A stretch of DNA of 35,621 nt from JAAYBR01 sp033813475 (GTDB taxonomy: Bacteria > Hydrogenedentota > Hydrogenedentia > Hydrogenedentales > CAITNO01), in NCBI GenBank assembly GCA_033813475.1, contig JAPXRP010000022.1, forward strand, positions 1-35,621, in the 5' to 3' direction. Positions within the stretch are counted from its first letter, which is position 1. Each line of letters opens with the position of its first letter. Shown in pieces: positions 1 through 6,556 of the stretch. The notes under the pieces were generated by a model. The model had not been told where the DNA came from, searched no databases, and was given only the letters and a program-made list of their open reading frames with translations. The translations under genes and the position numbers were made by a program.

Positions 1-1
1 G

Positions 2-820
2 TATCTGGCGGACATCCTTTCCTACCTGCGGGAAAAGGGGCTGGACGCCGCAGCCCTGCAACTCTTTGAGGCCGCCCTGGATGAGTCGGCCGCCCTGGGA
101 ATCACGCGGGTGCCGCTGGATCCGGCCCTGCTCCGCGAGCTGATGGCCGCCGCCGCCACGCCGGAGGTCCGCGAGGCGGCCCCCCGCCGGGACGACGCGG
201 ACGACAAGAAGGCCCGGATTCTGGAGTGTGCGCTGGAGGTCTTCACGTCGCGGGGCTTCCACAACGCGACCATTGACGAGGTGGCCGCCGCCGCCGGCGT
301 GGCCAAGGGCACGGTCTACCGCCATTTCAAGAGCAAGGAGGACCTGCTGGACCAGCTCCTGCTCATGACGAGCCAGAAGGTCGTGGAGCGGTTCTCGGAC
401 GCCTTTTCCGGGTCCGACAACGTGCGCGGGGCGGTGGAGCACTTCATCCGGGAGTGGGTGGGCTTCATCGAGGAGAACCACGCGCTGTACCGCCTTATCC
501 AGGCCGAGGGCATCATCGCCCACTCCGGGCGGCGCACCCTCTTCTACGAGTACCTCATCACCAACTTCCCCATGGCGAAGGAGCGCATCGCCGCCATGAA
601 CGCCGCCGGGGAACTCAAGATCCTGAGCTTCTACACCGCGATGTACGGCGTGCTGGGATTCATTGACGGCGTGGTCCACAAGTGGTTCCGCTCGAACATG
701 GAATACCCCCTGCGCGACGAGATTCCGATCATTCTGGAAACCCTGCTGAACGGCCTGCTCCGCGACGAGCACCGGCACGACGGCGCCTACTGCGCCCCGG
801 ACGGCGGACCGGCGGCATAA
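2..820 (+). CDS. TetR-family transcriptional regulator, 5' end outside window
   Basis: The frame is open from the window edge, so the gene starts upstream; 272 residues are visible. The TetR N-terminal helix-turn-helix lies at about residues 69-120 of the visible part (KARILECALEVF, then GVAKGTVYRHFKSKEDLL). The rest is a helical ligand-binding/dimerisation region. A GTG at 110 could be an internal start, but the reading frame upstream also looks like protein (LADILSYLREKGLDAAALQ), so I keep the longer form. Having about 68 residues before the HTH is unusual for TetR proteins, where the HTH normally begins within the first 10-20 residues. The extension has a faint MerR-like look, too weak to assert. 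The radical SAM gene follows after 29 nt, so it may be the regulated partner. The family call is firm; the ligand is unknown. Confidence 0.85.
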   Translation, partial: YLADILSYLREKGLDAAALQLFEAALDESAALGITRVPLDPALLRELMAAAATPEVREAAPRRDDADDKKARILECALEVFTSRGFHNATIDEVAAAAGVAKGTVYRHFKSKEDLLDQLLLMTSQKVVERFSDAFSGSDNVRGAVEHFIREWVGFIEENHALYRLIQAEGIIAHSGRRTLFYEYLITNFPMAKERIAAMNAAGELKILSFYTAMYGVLGFIDGVVHKWFRSNMEYPLRDEIPIILETLLNGLLRDEHRHDGAYCAPDGGPAA

Positions 821-849
821 CGCGCGCCCCGCGCGAAAGGACCTGTCCC

Positions 850-2616
850 ATGCAAGCCCCCAAACTGCTTTTGTGCTCCGTGTTCGGACCCTACGGCGTC
901 AAGGACGAGTACGCCGAGGGCCTCGGCTGCCAGATGGAGCTGCTGAACAACCAGATCACCCGCGAGCAGGGCGTCCATTCGCCCCGCCAGTCCTACTGGA
1001 GTTTCGGCCTGTACCTCATGGCCGAAAACCTCGGCGTGGACACCACCATCCTCGACTTCCCCTCCTGGCGGCGGTTCAAGGAGGAGCTGAAAAAGGGCTA
1101 CACGCACATCGGCATCAGCTTCATCATGCCGAACGTGTTCAAGGCCCGCCGAATGGCACGGTACATCCGCGACCGCCACCCGGAGATGAAGATTCTCCTC
1201 GGCGGGTACGGGACGGTCCTGCCGGACCTCCAGGAGATGGTCCCCCACGACGCGGCCTGCCGGGGCGAGGGCGTCCGCTGGCTGCGCGAGTACTTCGGCG
1301 AGAACCCGGAGACCCCCGTGCGCCACCCCGCGCTCATCGGCCCCGCCTACGACTACATCTACGGCTACTCGCGGCAACCCACCGGCGGCATCCTCATGAC
1401 CGGCCTGGGCTGCGAGAACGCCTGCGCCTTCTGCATCACCTCTCACCAGTTCGGAAAGCGGTATGTGCACCTGCTGAAGACGGGCCGGGAGGTGTTTGAG
1501 GCCTGTGAGCGCACGGAGCGGGAGGCCCGGGCCTGCGGCTTCTCCATCATGGACGAGAACTTCCTCAAGCAGCCGCAGCGCGCGCGGGAGCTGCTGGCGG
1601 AGATGGAGGCCCGCAACCGGCCCTACGTCTTCGACATCTTCTCCTCCGCCGAGACCATCCAGAAGGTCGGGGTGGACTTCCTGGTCCGCCTGGGCATCCG
1701 CATGGTCTGGATCGGCGTGGAGTCCAAATTCAGCACGCATCCCAAGACGAAGGACATAGACCTGCGCGCCCTGATCGCCGAGCTCCGGTCGAAGGGCATC
1801 GTGGTGCAGGCGTCCATGATCCTCTTCCAGGACCACCACGACGAGCGCACCATCCGCGAGGACATTGACTGGGTCGTCGGCCTCGACTCCGACCTGGTCC
1901 AGTTCATGAACTACATCGCCATCCCCTCCACCACCCTCCACGACACGCTCATCGCGCAGGGGCGGATCAAGGACCTGTCCCCGCGCTTCCAGCACGGGGC
2001 CGGCGAGCTGAACTTCGACCACCCGCACTTCAAGAACCCGGCGGACCACATCCGCATCCTCCGCGACGCCTTCCGCGCCAAATACCGCGCGGGCGGGCCG
2101 GGGGTGGTTAACATGGCCCTGACCGCCGTCCGGGGCTACCTGCGGCTGAGCGAGGAGCACAAGGCCCGCCAGCAGCGCGGCGAGGTGTGGAACCCCGCCA
2201 CCCTGCGCTACGAACCCGCCGCGGACGGCCAGGCCGCGCCCGACACCTTCATGCGCGCCCGCCTGCGCATGATGAAGCAGATGGTCCGGATATACCGCCC
2301 GTCCCTGCTCGCGGGATGGGTCTACGCCCCCAACCGCGCCGCCCGGAAAAAGGCCCGCGAGGCCATGGCTCTCTACACAAAAGCCTTCGGGAAACCCCGC
2401 ATGGCCGACCGGGTCGCGGCCCTCGTCCTCGTCGTGACCGGCGGTGTCGAACTCGTGCGCATCGCCCTGTCCAAGCTCCTCGGCCGCGAGGGCATCGTCC
2501 GCCAGCCCCCCTGCCGACGCACGGAATACCACAACAGCCTGATCGCCGCCGACCCCGCCCAGGCCGACGCGCGCCCCTTCAAGAAACCGAGAATCGCCAA
2601 GACGCCGGAGGGGTGA
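850..2616 (+). CDS. B12-binding-type radical SAM protein
   Basis: 588 residues from ATG at 850, with a GAAAGGA ribosome-binding site about 9 nt upstream. An N-terminal Rossmann-like cobalamin-binding-type region (about residues 45-150) precedes a radical SAM core with the cluster motif C188-x3-C192-x2-C195 (CENACAFC). Further core signatures follow (SIMDENFL, MVWIGVESK). In the family the three cysteines hold a 4Fe-4S cluster that cleaves S-adenosylmethionine, and the cobalamin domain is often used for methyl transfer or difficult carbon chemistry. The canonical DxHxxG lower-ligand motif of B12 is not visible, so base-off binding is not assured. The C-terminus has a hydrophobic stretch near residues 515-535 (VAALVLVVTGGVELV) that could contact the membrane. 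Specific substrate unknown; it may act on lipids or a secondary metabolite. Confidence 0.85.
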   Translation: MQAPKLLLCSVFGPYGVKDEYAEGLGCQMELLNNQITREQGVHSPRQSYWSFGLYLMAENLGVDTTILDFPSWRRFKEELKKGYTHIGISFIMPNVFKARRMARYIRDRHPEMKILLGGYGTVLPDLQEMVPHDAACRGEGVRWLREYFGENPETPVRHPALIGPAYDYIYGYSRQPTGGILMTGLGCENACAFCITSHQFGKRYVHLLKTGREVFEACERTEREARACGFSIMDENFLKQPQRARELLAEMEARNRPYVFDIFSSAETIQKVGVDFLVRLGIRMVWIGVESKFSTHPKTKDIDLRALIAELRSKGIVVQASMILFQDHHDERTIREDIDWVVGLDSDLVQFMNYIAIPSTTLHDTLIAQGRIKDLSPRFQHGAGELNFDHPHFKNPADHIRILRDAFRAKYRAGGPGVVNMALTAVRGYLRLSEEHKARQQRGEVWNPATLRYEPAADGQAAPDTFMRARLRMMKQMVRIYRPSLLAGWVYAPNRAARKKAREAMALYTKAFGKPRMADRVAALVLVVTGGVELVRIALSKLLGREGIVRQPPCRRTEYHNSLIAADPAQADARPFKKPRIAKTPEG

Positions 2617-2666
2617 TCGCGGCGGAGGGCGTGTAGTTTACAAACGTGGTGCGGGAAGGCAATCGC

Positions 2667-2708
2667 TGGCTGAACGCGAAGAAGGGCGAATGATGATTCG
2701 CCCCTACA
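2667..2708 (+). repeat. Dispersed palindromic repeat, copy 1
   Basis: A 42 bp unit beginning TGGCTGAACGCGAAG and ending in CCCCTACA. Its core is a perfect inverted repeat, GGGCGAAT (2684-2691), GATG loop, ATTCGCCC (2696-2703). It is near-identical to the copy at 5261-5301 in the same orientation, with one base inserted, and partly matches the inverted copy at 2750-2778. It looks like a REP/MITE-type intergenic element. With copy 3 it brackets the toxin-antitoxin island. Confidence 0.85.
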
Positions 2709-2749
2709 ACCGGACCGACGTTCTCCCTCGCATCTGCGGTGTCAGCGCC

Positions 2750-2778
2750 GTAGGGGCGAATAATCATTCGCCCTTCTT
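2750..2778 (-). repeat. Dispersed palindromic repeat, copy 2 (inverted, partial)
   Basis: GTAGGGGCGAATAATCATTC followed by GCCCTTCTT is the reverse complement of the core of copy 1, with one change in the loop. It lies 41 bp after copy 1 in opposite orientation, so the pair can form a larger hairpin. The outer TGGCTGAACGCG part of the unit is absent here. Confidence 0.75.
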
Positions 2779-2828
2779 GGGATCGGCGCCATCCCTGCGT
2801 CCTGGACCTTGTCCGCCCGCCCTCCCCG

Positions 2829-3032
2829 TCAGGCGGACGGCGCATACAGCCGCACGCGGCATTTCTTCGCCGCCGCCCGCAGAGAGGCGTCCAGCGTCGC
2901 CAACGGCAGCCCCTGCCGCATCGCCAGGTCGAGATAGGAGGCGTCGTAGGGGGTGAGACCGTGCTTCCGGGCGAGAGCGATCCCCTCCGTGAGCATCCGC
3001 TCCGGCGGCTCCTGCTCCACTGTAATGGGCAA
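2829..3032 (-). pseudogene. VapC-type PIN toxin, C-terminal fragment
   Basis: About 67 codons encode the C-terminal half of a PIN-domain toxin (LARKHGLTPYDASYLDLAMR, then LPLATLDASLRAAA). The conserved aspartates of the YDASYLDLA and TLD motifs are present. There is no proper start: the PIN homology begins at LPITVEQEPPERM, and an in-frame stop lies just upstream at the junction with AT-rich DNA. The matching N-terminal half is found in the same orientation at about 4320-4418. I infer one vapC gene was split by a roughly 1.3 kb insertion and lost its middle. In the family, PIN toxins are Mg-dependent RNases; this fragment lacks half the acidic site and should be inactive. Confidence 0.75.
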
Positions 3033-4320
3033 TCCCCGTCCGGCTCAGGTAAGGCGATTCCTTTCAAGATCGAAATACCCCAGACATCGTTGAGAGGCGA
3101 ACTCGTTGCAGTGTTATCCCTGAAAGAGATGTTTTTCCTCCTCTACGCAAACGCGATTCATGGCATCTCTAGATGGCCTTAATATATGAAAAGACGATAA
3201 TTACATTCCCATTGATTCACCTATCAAGTGGCGCTGCTCTTGATGGCAACATCCAACGACAGCTTTTTCAGCGTTACGCGATCTCGTACACACAGAATAC
3301 TAGAACGCCGTTTATTGAAACTCTCCTGATCGGCAATTCCATAGTTAGGCAAATAGTCTCTATATTGGTCATTGCTTATTATTACAGAATCAGGATTCTT
3401 CATCCCGTACTGAACCACGGGTTCATCAGCTTGAGTGCCTCCCGGCACCTCAATGAAATTGTTTCTATCCTCCAATATATTTCTGTACATCTCCCCTTGA
3501 TCATCTTTTAACTTATACCGAGTTGACGCGTCAAAGAAGCAAAGAAAATCAATCCCCCTTTCTTTTAGCTCGCTTGTTATTGCAAGAAGAATTTCAAGAT
3601 TTGCTGTCCCAGAGTTCTCACACATAATCACATTCGTTCCGTCAATGATAGCTTGACTAAAGGATGGCGCATTGAGTCTTCTTGCTCCAGACTTTATCGT
3701 GTTTAATGTCGCACTCGATAAAAATCGAAGATCTTTCAGAAAACTACTCTCACTTTGCCGATTCACAATAGTAGAAACAGCCAGTCTATCCGGACCTTGC
3801 CACGATCCGGAGGGGAGAGAGCTCATCTCGCATGGGCGAAACGATAGAAGATTAATACTTAACGTCTTCTTTGGATTGATGTATTGCCCCCAATAATTAT
3901 ATTGGATATCAATATTATATACACCGGGAATATTAATATCCAGACGAAAAACGCGAAACGATGAGAATATTCCACTAATGCGAGAGGGCGGAGAATTCAT
4001 ATCATCTTCAAACGCTGATGGCATCAGGCCTTTCTTCAGGAAAAGTTGATGTGAGCCAAGGCTTGTTTGGAATTTGATCTTGTGGTGGGATGTAAACGGC
4101 AACTCGCAGAGGATGCGTCGGTCCATACCAATATATAACCTATACAGATTCTTTGACCCACCTTCAAATCCACAGGTTCCTTTCCAGTCAAACCGCAATT
4201 CTGCCTGTAGAATACTATCGTCATCTTCCAAAATCATGATGAGCCCCTTTATTTATTTTCGATATGCCTAGAAAATAGTGCGTAATAATTCGTCTACAAC
4301 CAGTTCGCTAGGTTTGTGAT
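3033..4320. mobile_element. AT-rich inserted segment interrupting a vapBC locus
   Basis: Base composition drops visibly from about 3035 and recovers at about 4320, against GC-rich flanks. The left edge coincides with loss of PIN homology in the C-terminal fragment. The right edge coincides with its loss in the N-terminal fragment, where the frame runs into a foreign tail (MITNLANWL). The cargo is one nuclease-like gene (3224-4237, minus). The remaining 3033-3223 shows no convincing gene. I see no transposase, terminal inverted repeats or clear target duplication, so the entry mechanism is unknown. The edges are approximate to about 15 bp. Confidence 0.65.
3224..4237 (-). CDS. NYN/Zc3h12a-like (PIN-fold) ribonuclease with unknown N-terminal domain
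   Basis: 337 residues from ATG at 4237, with AAAGGGG about 6 nt upstream. The C-terminal part (about residues 195-305) reads as a NYN/Zc3h12a-type PIN-fold nuclease. D199 lies in AIIDGTNV, D236 in FLCFFDAS, D271 in GTQADEPV and D290 in VIISNDQYRDY; these are the acidic residues expected to hold Mg2+. The ADEPV...DSVIISND..RDY order is typical of the Zc3h12a-like ribonucleases. The N-terminal 135 or so residues are probably beta-rich (GVYNIDIQYNYWGQY) and I do not recognise them. Codon use is AT-rich, unlike the neighbours, which indicates horizontal transfer. It sits inside a broken VapBC toxin gene beside an intact toxin-antitoxin pair, so an RNA-targeting toxin or defence effector is a reasonable inference. 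No antitoxin-like partner gene is visible in the insert. Confidence 0.7.
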   Translation of the reverse strand: MILEDDDSILQAELRFDWKGTCGFEGGSKNLYRLYIGMDRRILCELPFTSHHKIKFQTSLGSHQLFLKKGLMPSAFEDDMNSPPSRISGIFSSFRVFRLDINIPGVYNIDIQYNYWGQYINPKKTLSINLLSFRPCEMSSLPSGSWQGPDRLAVSTIVNRQSESSFLKDLRFLSSATLNTIKSGARRLNAPSFSQAIIDGTNVIMCENSGTANLEILLAITSELKERGIDFLCFFDASTRYKLKDDQGEMYRNILEDRNNFIEVPGGTQADEPVVQYGMKNPDSVIISNDQYRDYLPNYGIADQESFNKRRSSILCVRDRVTLKKLSLDVAIKSSAT

Positions 4321-4497
4321 CATCTCCTCCCCCTCCGCTAGGCTGTCCAGCACCCTCAGCGCGTAGGCGTCATCCTCCCCTTCGAAACACCACGCCACCA
4401 CCACGGAGTTGTCCACCACAACCCGCTCCCCCCGGGCCACCCGCTCCAGCAGCCGCAGCACACGTGTCTTCGCCTCATACGCGCCAACACTGTCCAT
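4294..4497 (-). pseudogene. VapB-type antitoxin start fused in frame to VapC N-terminus
   Basis: From ATG at 4497 the first 26 codons match Phd/VapB-type antitoxins (GAYEAKTRVLRLLERVARGE). The frame then passes directly into the N-terminus of a PIN toxin (VVDNSVVVAWCFEGEDDAYA, then LRVLDSLAEGEE) that includes the first catalytic aspartate, D29. It ends after about nine residues of unrelated AT-rich insert sequence. Thus the antitoxin has lost everything after its N-terminal segment, and the toxin has lost its centre and its C-terminal half lies beyond the insert at 2829-3032. Two events are needed: an internal deletion and the insertion. A 14-bp palindrome still stands before the start. Confidence 0.7.
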
Positions 4498-4509
4498 ACA
4501 AGCCTCCAG

Positions 4510-4523
4510 TCAGACCGGTCTGA
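4510..4523. promoter_or_regulatory. Perfect palindrome, likely operator of the broken vapBC locus
   Basis: TCAGACCGGTCTGA is a perfect 14-bp palindrome ending 12 nt upstream of the antitoxin ATG (minus strand). Related half-sites (CCAGTC, AGACTGG) flank it. Toxin-antitoxin operons are usually autorepressed through such sites by the antitoxin or complex. The antitoxin DNA-binding part survives only in its first 26 residues, so the site may be orphaned. Confidence 0.55.
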
Positions 4524-4590
4524 TACCAGTCTATCTGAAGAAAGGGGAGAAAGCAAGCCCATCAAAGGGGGTAGCGGCAACCCTCCCGCA

Positions 4591-4917
4591 TTACCCGGAA
4601 AACAGCCGCCGCTCGAGGAGGGCGCGCAGTTCGCGGCGGCCGTCGGCGATGAGGAGGATGTGGACGCGGTTTTCGGTGACGGCGTAGAGGATGCGGTAGG
4701 GCTTGAACCGGACTTCACGGTAGTCGCGGATGCCGGTTTCGAGGAGTTCGGGGGGGAAGCTGCCCCGGTCGGGCATTTCGGAGAGCCGCGTGACGGCGTC
4801 GGAAATCTTGTCGAGGACCCGGCGGGCCGCCTGCGGGGAATCGTGCGCGGCGATGTGGGCGGTGATGTCCTCCAGATCGCGCAGGGCGTCCTCCGTCAGC
4901 AAGACGTCGAAGGTCAT
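4591..4917 (-). CDS. RelE/ParE-family toxin
   Basis: 108 residues, normal size for the family. Features include the N-terminal helix pair (LTEDALRDLEDITAHIAA), SPQAARRVLDKI, the FPPEL segment and the core strands REVRFKPYRILYAVTENRVH followed by ILLIADGRR. RelE toxins cleave mRNA on the ribosome, whereas ParE toxins poison gyrase. This sequence does not separate the two cleanly, though the basic R/K-rich RYR-type core suggests RelE. The ATG at 4917 overlaps the antitoxin stop by 4 nt (ATGA), giving translational coupling with the antitoxin made first. The gene is intact and close to chromosomal base composition. Confidence 0.85.
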   Translation of the reverse strand: MTFDVLLTEDALRDLEDITAHIAAHDSPQAARRVLDKISDAVTRLSEMPDRGSFPPELLETGIRDYREVRFKPYRILYAVTENRVHILLIADGRRELRALLERRLFSG

Positions 4918-5186
4918 TTCGCGAGCCCGTCCCGCAGGGTGCGCAGGGCGTCCGCGGCGGGGACCACGCGCCCGTCCTCGATCTGGCGGCGTCCCAGGGC
5001 GAGGATCTTCAGCAGGGCGAGGGTTTCCTGCATGCGCTCGTAGCTCTGGATGTCCTGGAGGACCGCCTTGGCCTCGCCGTTCTGCGTGATGACCAGGGGT
5101 CCGCCCTGCTCCCCCAGGGTCCGCACAATGTCGGCGGCGTGGGCTTTCAGGTAGCTGATGGGCTTGATCTGGCTGGACAGGTTCAT
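4914..5186 (-). CDS. Phd/YefM-family antitoxin
   Basis: 90 residues from ATG at 5186, with GGAG about 9 nt upstream. The N-terminus has the Phd/YefM DNA-binding fold (ISYLKAHAADIVRTLGEQGG, then PLVITQNGEAKAVLQDIQSY). A C-terminal helical tail (LRTLRDGLAK) would wrap the toxin. It is the first gene of a two-gene operon with the RelE/ParE toxin, overlapping it by 4 nt. A consensus promoter overlapped by an inverted repeat lies directly upstream, which fits autorepression by antitoxin and complex. Confidence 0.88.
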   Translation of the reverse strand: MNLSSQIKPISYLKAHAADIVRTLGEQGGPLVITQNGEAKAVLQDIQSYERMQETLALLKILALGRRQIEDGRVVPAADALRTLRDGLAK

Positions 5187-5207
5187 GGGGGCGTTCTCCG
5201 CGTGTGA

Positions 5208-5241
5208 ACCAAATATAGACTTAATTTGGTCCGGTTGTCAA
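5208..5241 (-). promoter_or_regulatory. Promoter and operator of the phd-relE operon
   Basis: Read on the minus strand: TTGACA at 5241-5236, an 18-nt spacer, and TATATT at 5217-5212, about 25 nt from the antitoxin start. An inverted repeat, ACCAAAT (5208-5214) and ATTTGGT (5224-5230) with 9 nt between, covers the -10 and part of the spacer. A repressor bound there would block RNA polymerase, as in other Phd/YefM systems. Confidence 0.75.
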
Positions 5242-5260
5242 GGCGCGCGGGGGACGCGTA

Positions 5261-5301
5261 TGGCTGAACGCGAAGAGGGCGAATGATGATTCGCCCCTAC
5301 A
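5261..5301 (+). repeat. Dispersed palindromic repeat, copy 3
   Basis: 41 bp, same orientation as copy 1 (2667-2708) and identical except for one missing A (GAAGAGGG against GAAGAAGGG). It has the same GGGCGAAT/ATTCGCCC hairpin. It lies immediately outside the phd-relE promoter and just beyond the 3' end of the flavodiiron gene, so copies 1 and 3 form direct repeats around the island. Confidence 0.85.
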
Positions 5302-5330
5302 GGAACGGCGCAATGCCCGCGCACTGTCCC

Positions 5331-6527
5331 CTATTTGCCCGCGTCGGCCTTTTCGGCGGCTTTTTGGGCCAGCAGGGCGCCCGTCTCGCGGCAGCGGCGT
5401 AGGTCGTCTTCCGTGGGGCGGTACTGGACGCGCAGGGGTTCTGCGATGATCTCCCAGCGCATGGCCTCGAGCACGGTCTGGACGCCCTCGGCGCCACCTT
5501 TGGCCCAGCCGTAGGCGCCGAAGGCGACGGCGGCCTTGGGGGCCGGTTTCAGCCCCTGGAGGTGCGTGAGCACCGCGCCCATCTGCGGCATGATGCCGCC
5601 GTTCACCGTGGGGGAGCCGACGGCCACGGCGGCGGCGTCCATGACCTCGCGGGCGATCCGGGTCAGCGAGGCTTTGCGGACGGGCAGCAGGACGGTCTCC
5701 GCCCCGGCGTCCGTTGCGCCCGCGACCAGTTCCTCCGCCATGCGCTCCGTGGCGCCCCACATGGTGTCGCACAGCACAACCACCTTGTTGCAAACGGCGC
5801 CAGAGGTCCAGGCTTTGTAGCCCGCGAGGATTTTGTCCAGATGCCCGCGCCAAATGACGCCGTGGGACGGCGCGATCATGCGGATGGGCAGCTTCTCCGC
5901 CGCCGCCATGGCCTTCGCCGTGGGCGTGCCGAAGGGCAGCAGGATGTTCGCGTAATAGGCGGCGGCCTCGTCCATCACGGCGTCCAGGTCCGAAGCGTCG
6001 TCAAAGCGCTCGGGCGTGCCGTAGTGCTGGCCGAAGGCGTCCATGGAGAACAGGACCCCGTCCGACGGCAGGAACGTGAACATGGACTCCGGCCAGTGCG
6101 CGAGCGGGGTCTGGACAAACTCCAGCGTCCGGTCGCCGAGGGCCAGCGTGTCGCCCGGCCCGATGATCCGGACCTTCCACGAGGCCATGTCGAAAAAGAG
6201 CGCCAGGGTCTGGCGGCATTTCTCCGTGCAGACCAGCGTGGCGTTGGGCAGGGCGGCCATGACCTCCGGCAGCGACCCGGCGTGGTCCGGCTCGGCGTGG
6301 TTGCACACCACCCAGTCCACTTTGTCCAGCGGGACGATTTCGGCGACATTGGCCAGCAGCGTGGCCGCGAAGCCCTTTTTCACCGTGTCAATCAGGGCCG
6401 TCTCGCGGTCCCGCACGAGGTACGCGTTGTAGGTCGTCCCCCGGTCCGTCTCATACCCGTGGAAATCGCGCAGGCCCGCGTCCACCGCCCCCACCCAGAA
6501 CACGCCTTCACACAGCGAAACAGGCAT
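5331..6527 (-). CDS. fprA: Flavodiiron protein (A-type flavoprotein, FprA-like)
   Basis: 398 residues. The N-terminal metallo-beta-lactamase-like domain carries the diiron ligands: H77, E79, D81 and H82 in the NHAEPDH motif, H144 (LAHWPE), D163 (FSMDAFGQH) and H222 (APSHGVIWR). The C-terminal flavodoxin domain (about residue 248 on) shows the FMN loop DTMWGATERMA and later GSPTVNGG. Such proteins reduce O2 to water or NO to N2O in the cytoplasm of anaerobes. No rubredoxin domain is fused, so a separate electron donor is needed; none is visible here. An in-frame GTG lies one codon before the ATG; AGGAG stands 6-9 nt upstream of the two. It lies 29 nt downstream of the isomerase-like gene, probably in one transcript. 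Confidence 0.92.
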   Translation of the reverse strand: MPVSLCEGVFWVGAVDAGLRDFHGYETDRGTTYNAYLVRDRETALIDTVKKGFAATLLANVAEIVPLDKVDWVVCNHAEPDHAGSLPEVMAALPNATLVCTEKCRQTLALFFDMASWKVRIIGPGDTLALGDRTLEFVQTPLAHWPESMFTFLPSDGVLFSMDAFGQHYGTPERFDDASDLDAVMDEAAAYYANILLPFGTPTAKAMAAAEKLPIRMIAPSHGVIWRGHLDKILAGYKAWTSGAVCNKVVVLCDTMWGATERMAEELVAGATDAGAETVLLPVRKASLTRIAREVMDAAAVAVGSPTVNGGIMPQMGAVLTHLQGLKPAPKAAVAFGAYGWAKGGAEGVQTVLEAMRWEIIAEPLRVQYRPTEDDLRRCRETGALLAQKAAEKADAGK

Positions 6528-6556
6528 CACCGATCACTCCTTTGATTCCAAACCGT

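Noticed and set aside
787..2532. 581-residue antisense frame over the radical SAM gene
   Set aside because: Shadow frame; the opposite strand has the radical SAM cluster motif and a good start.
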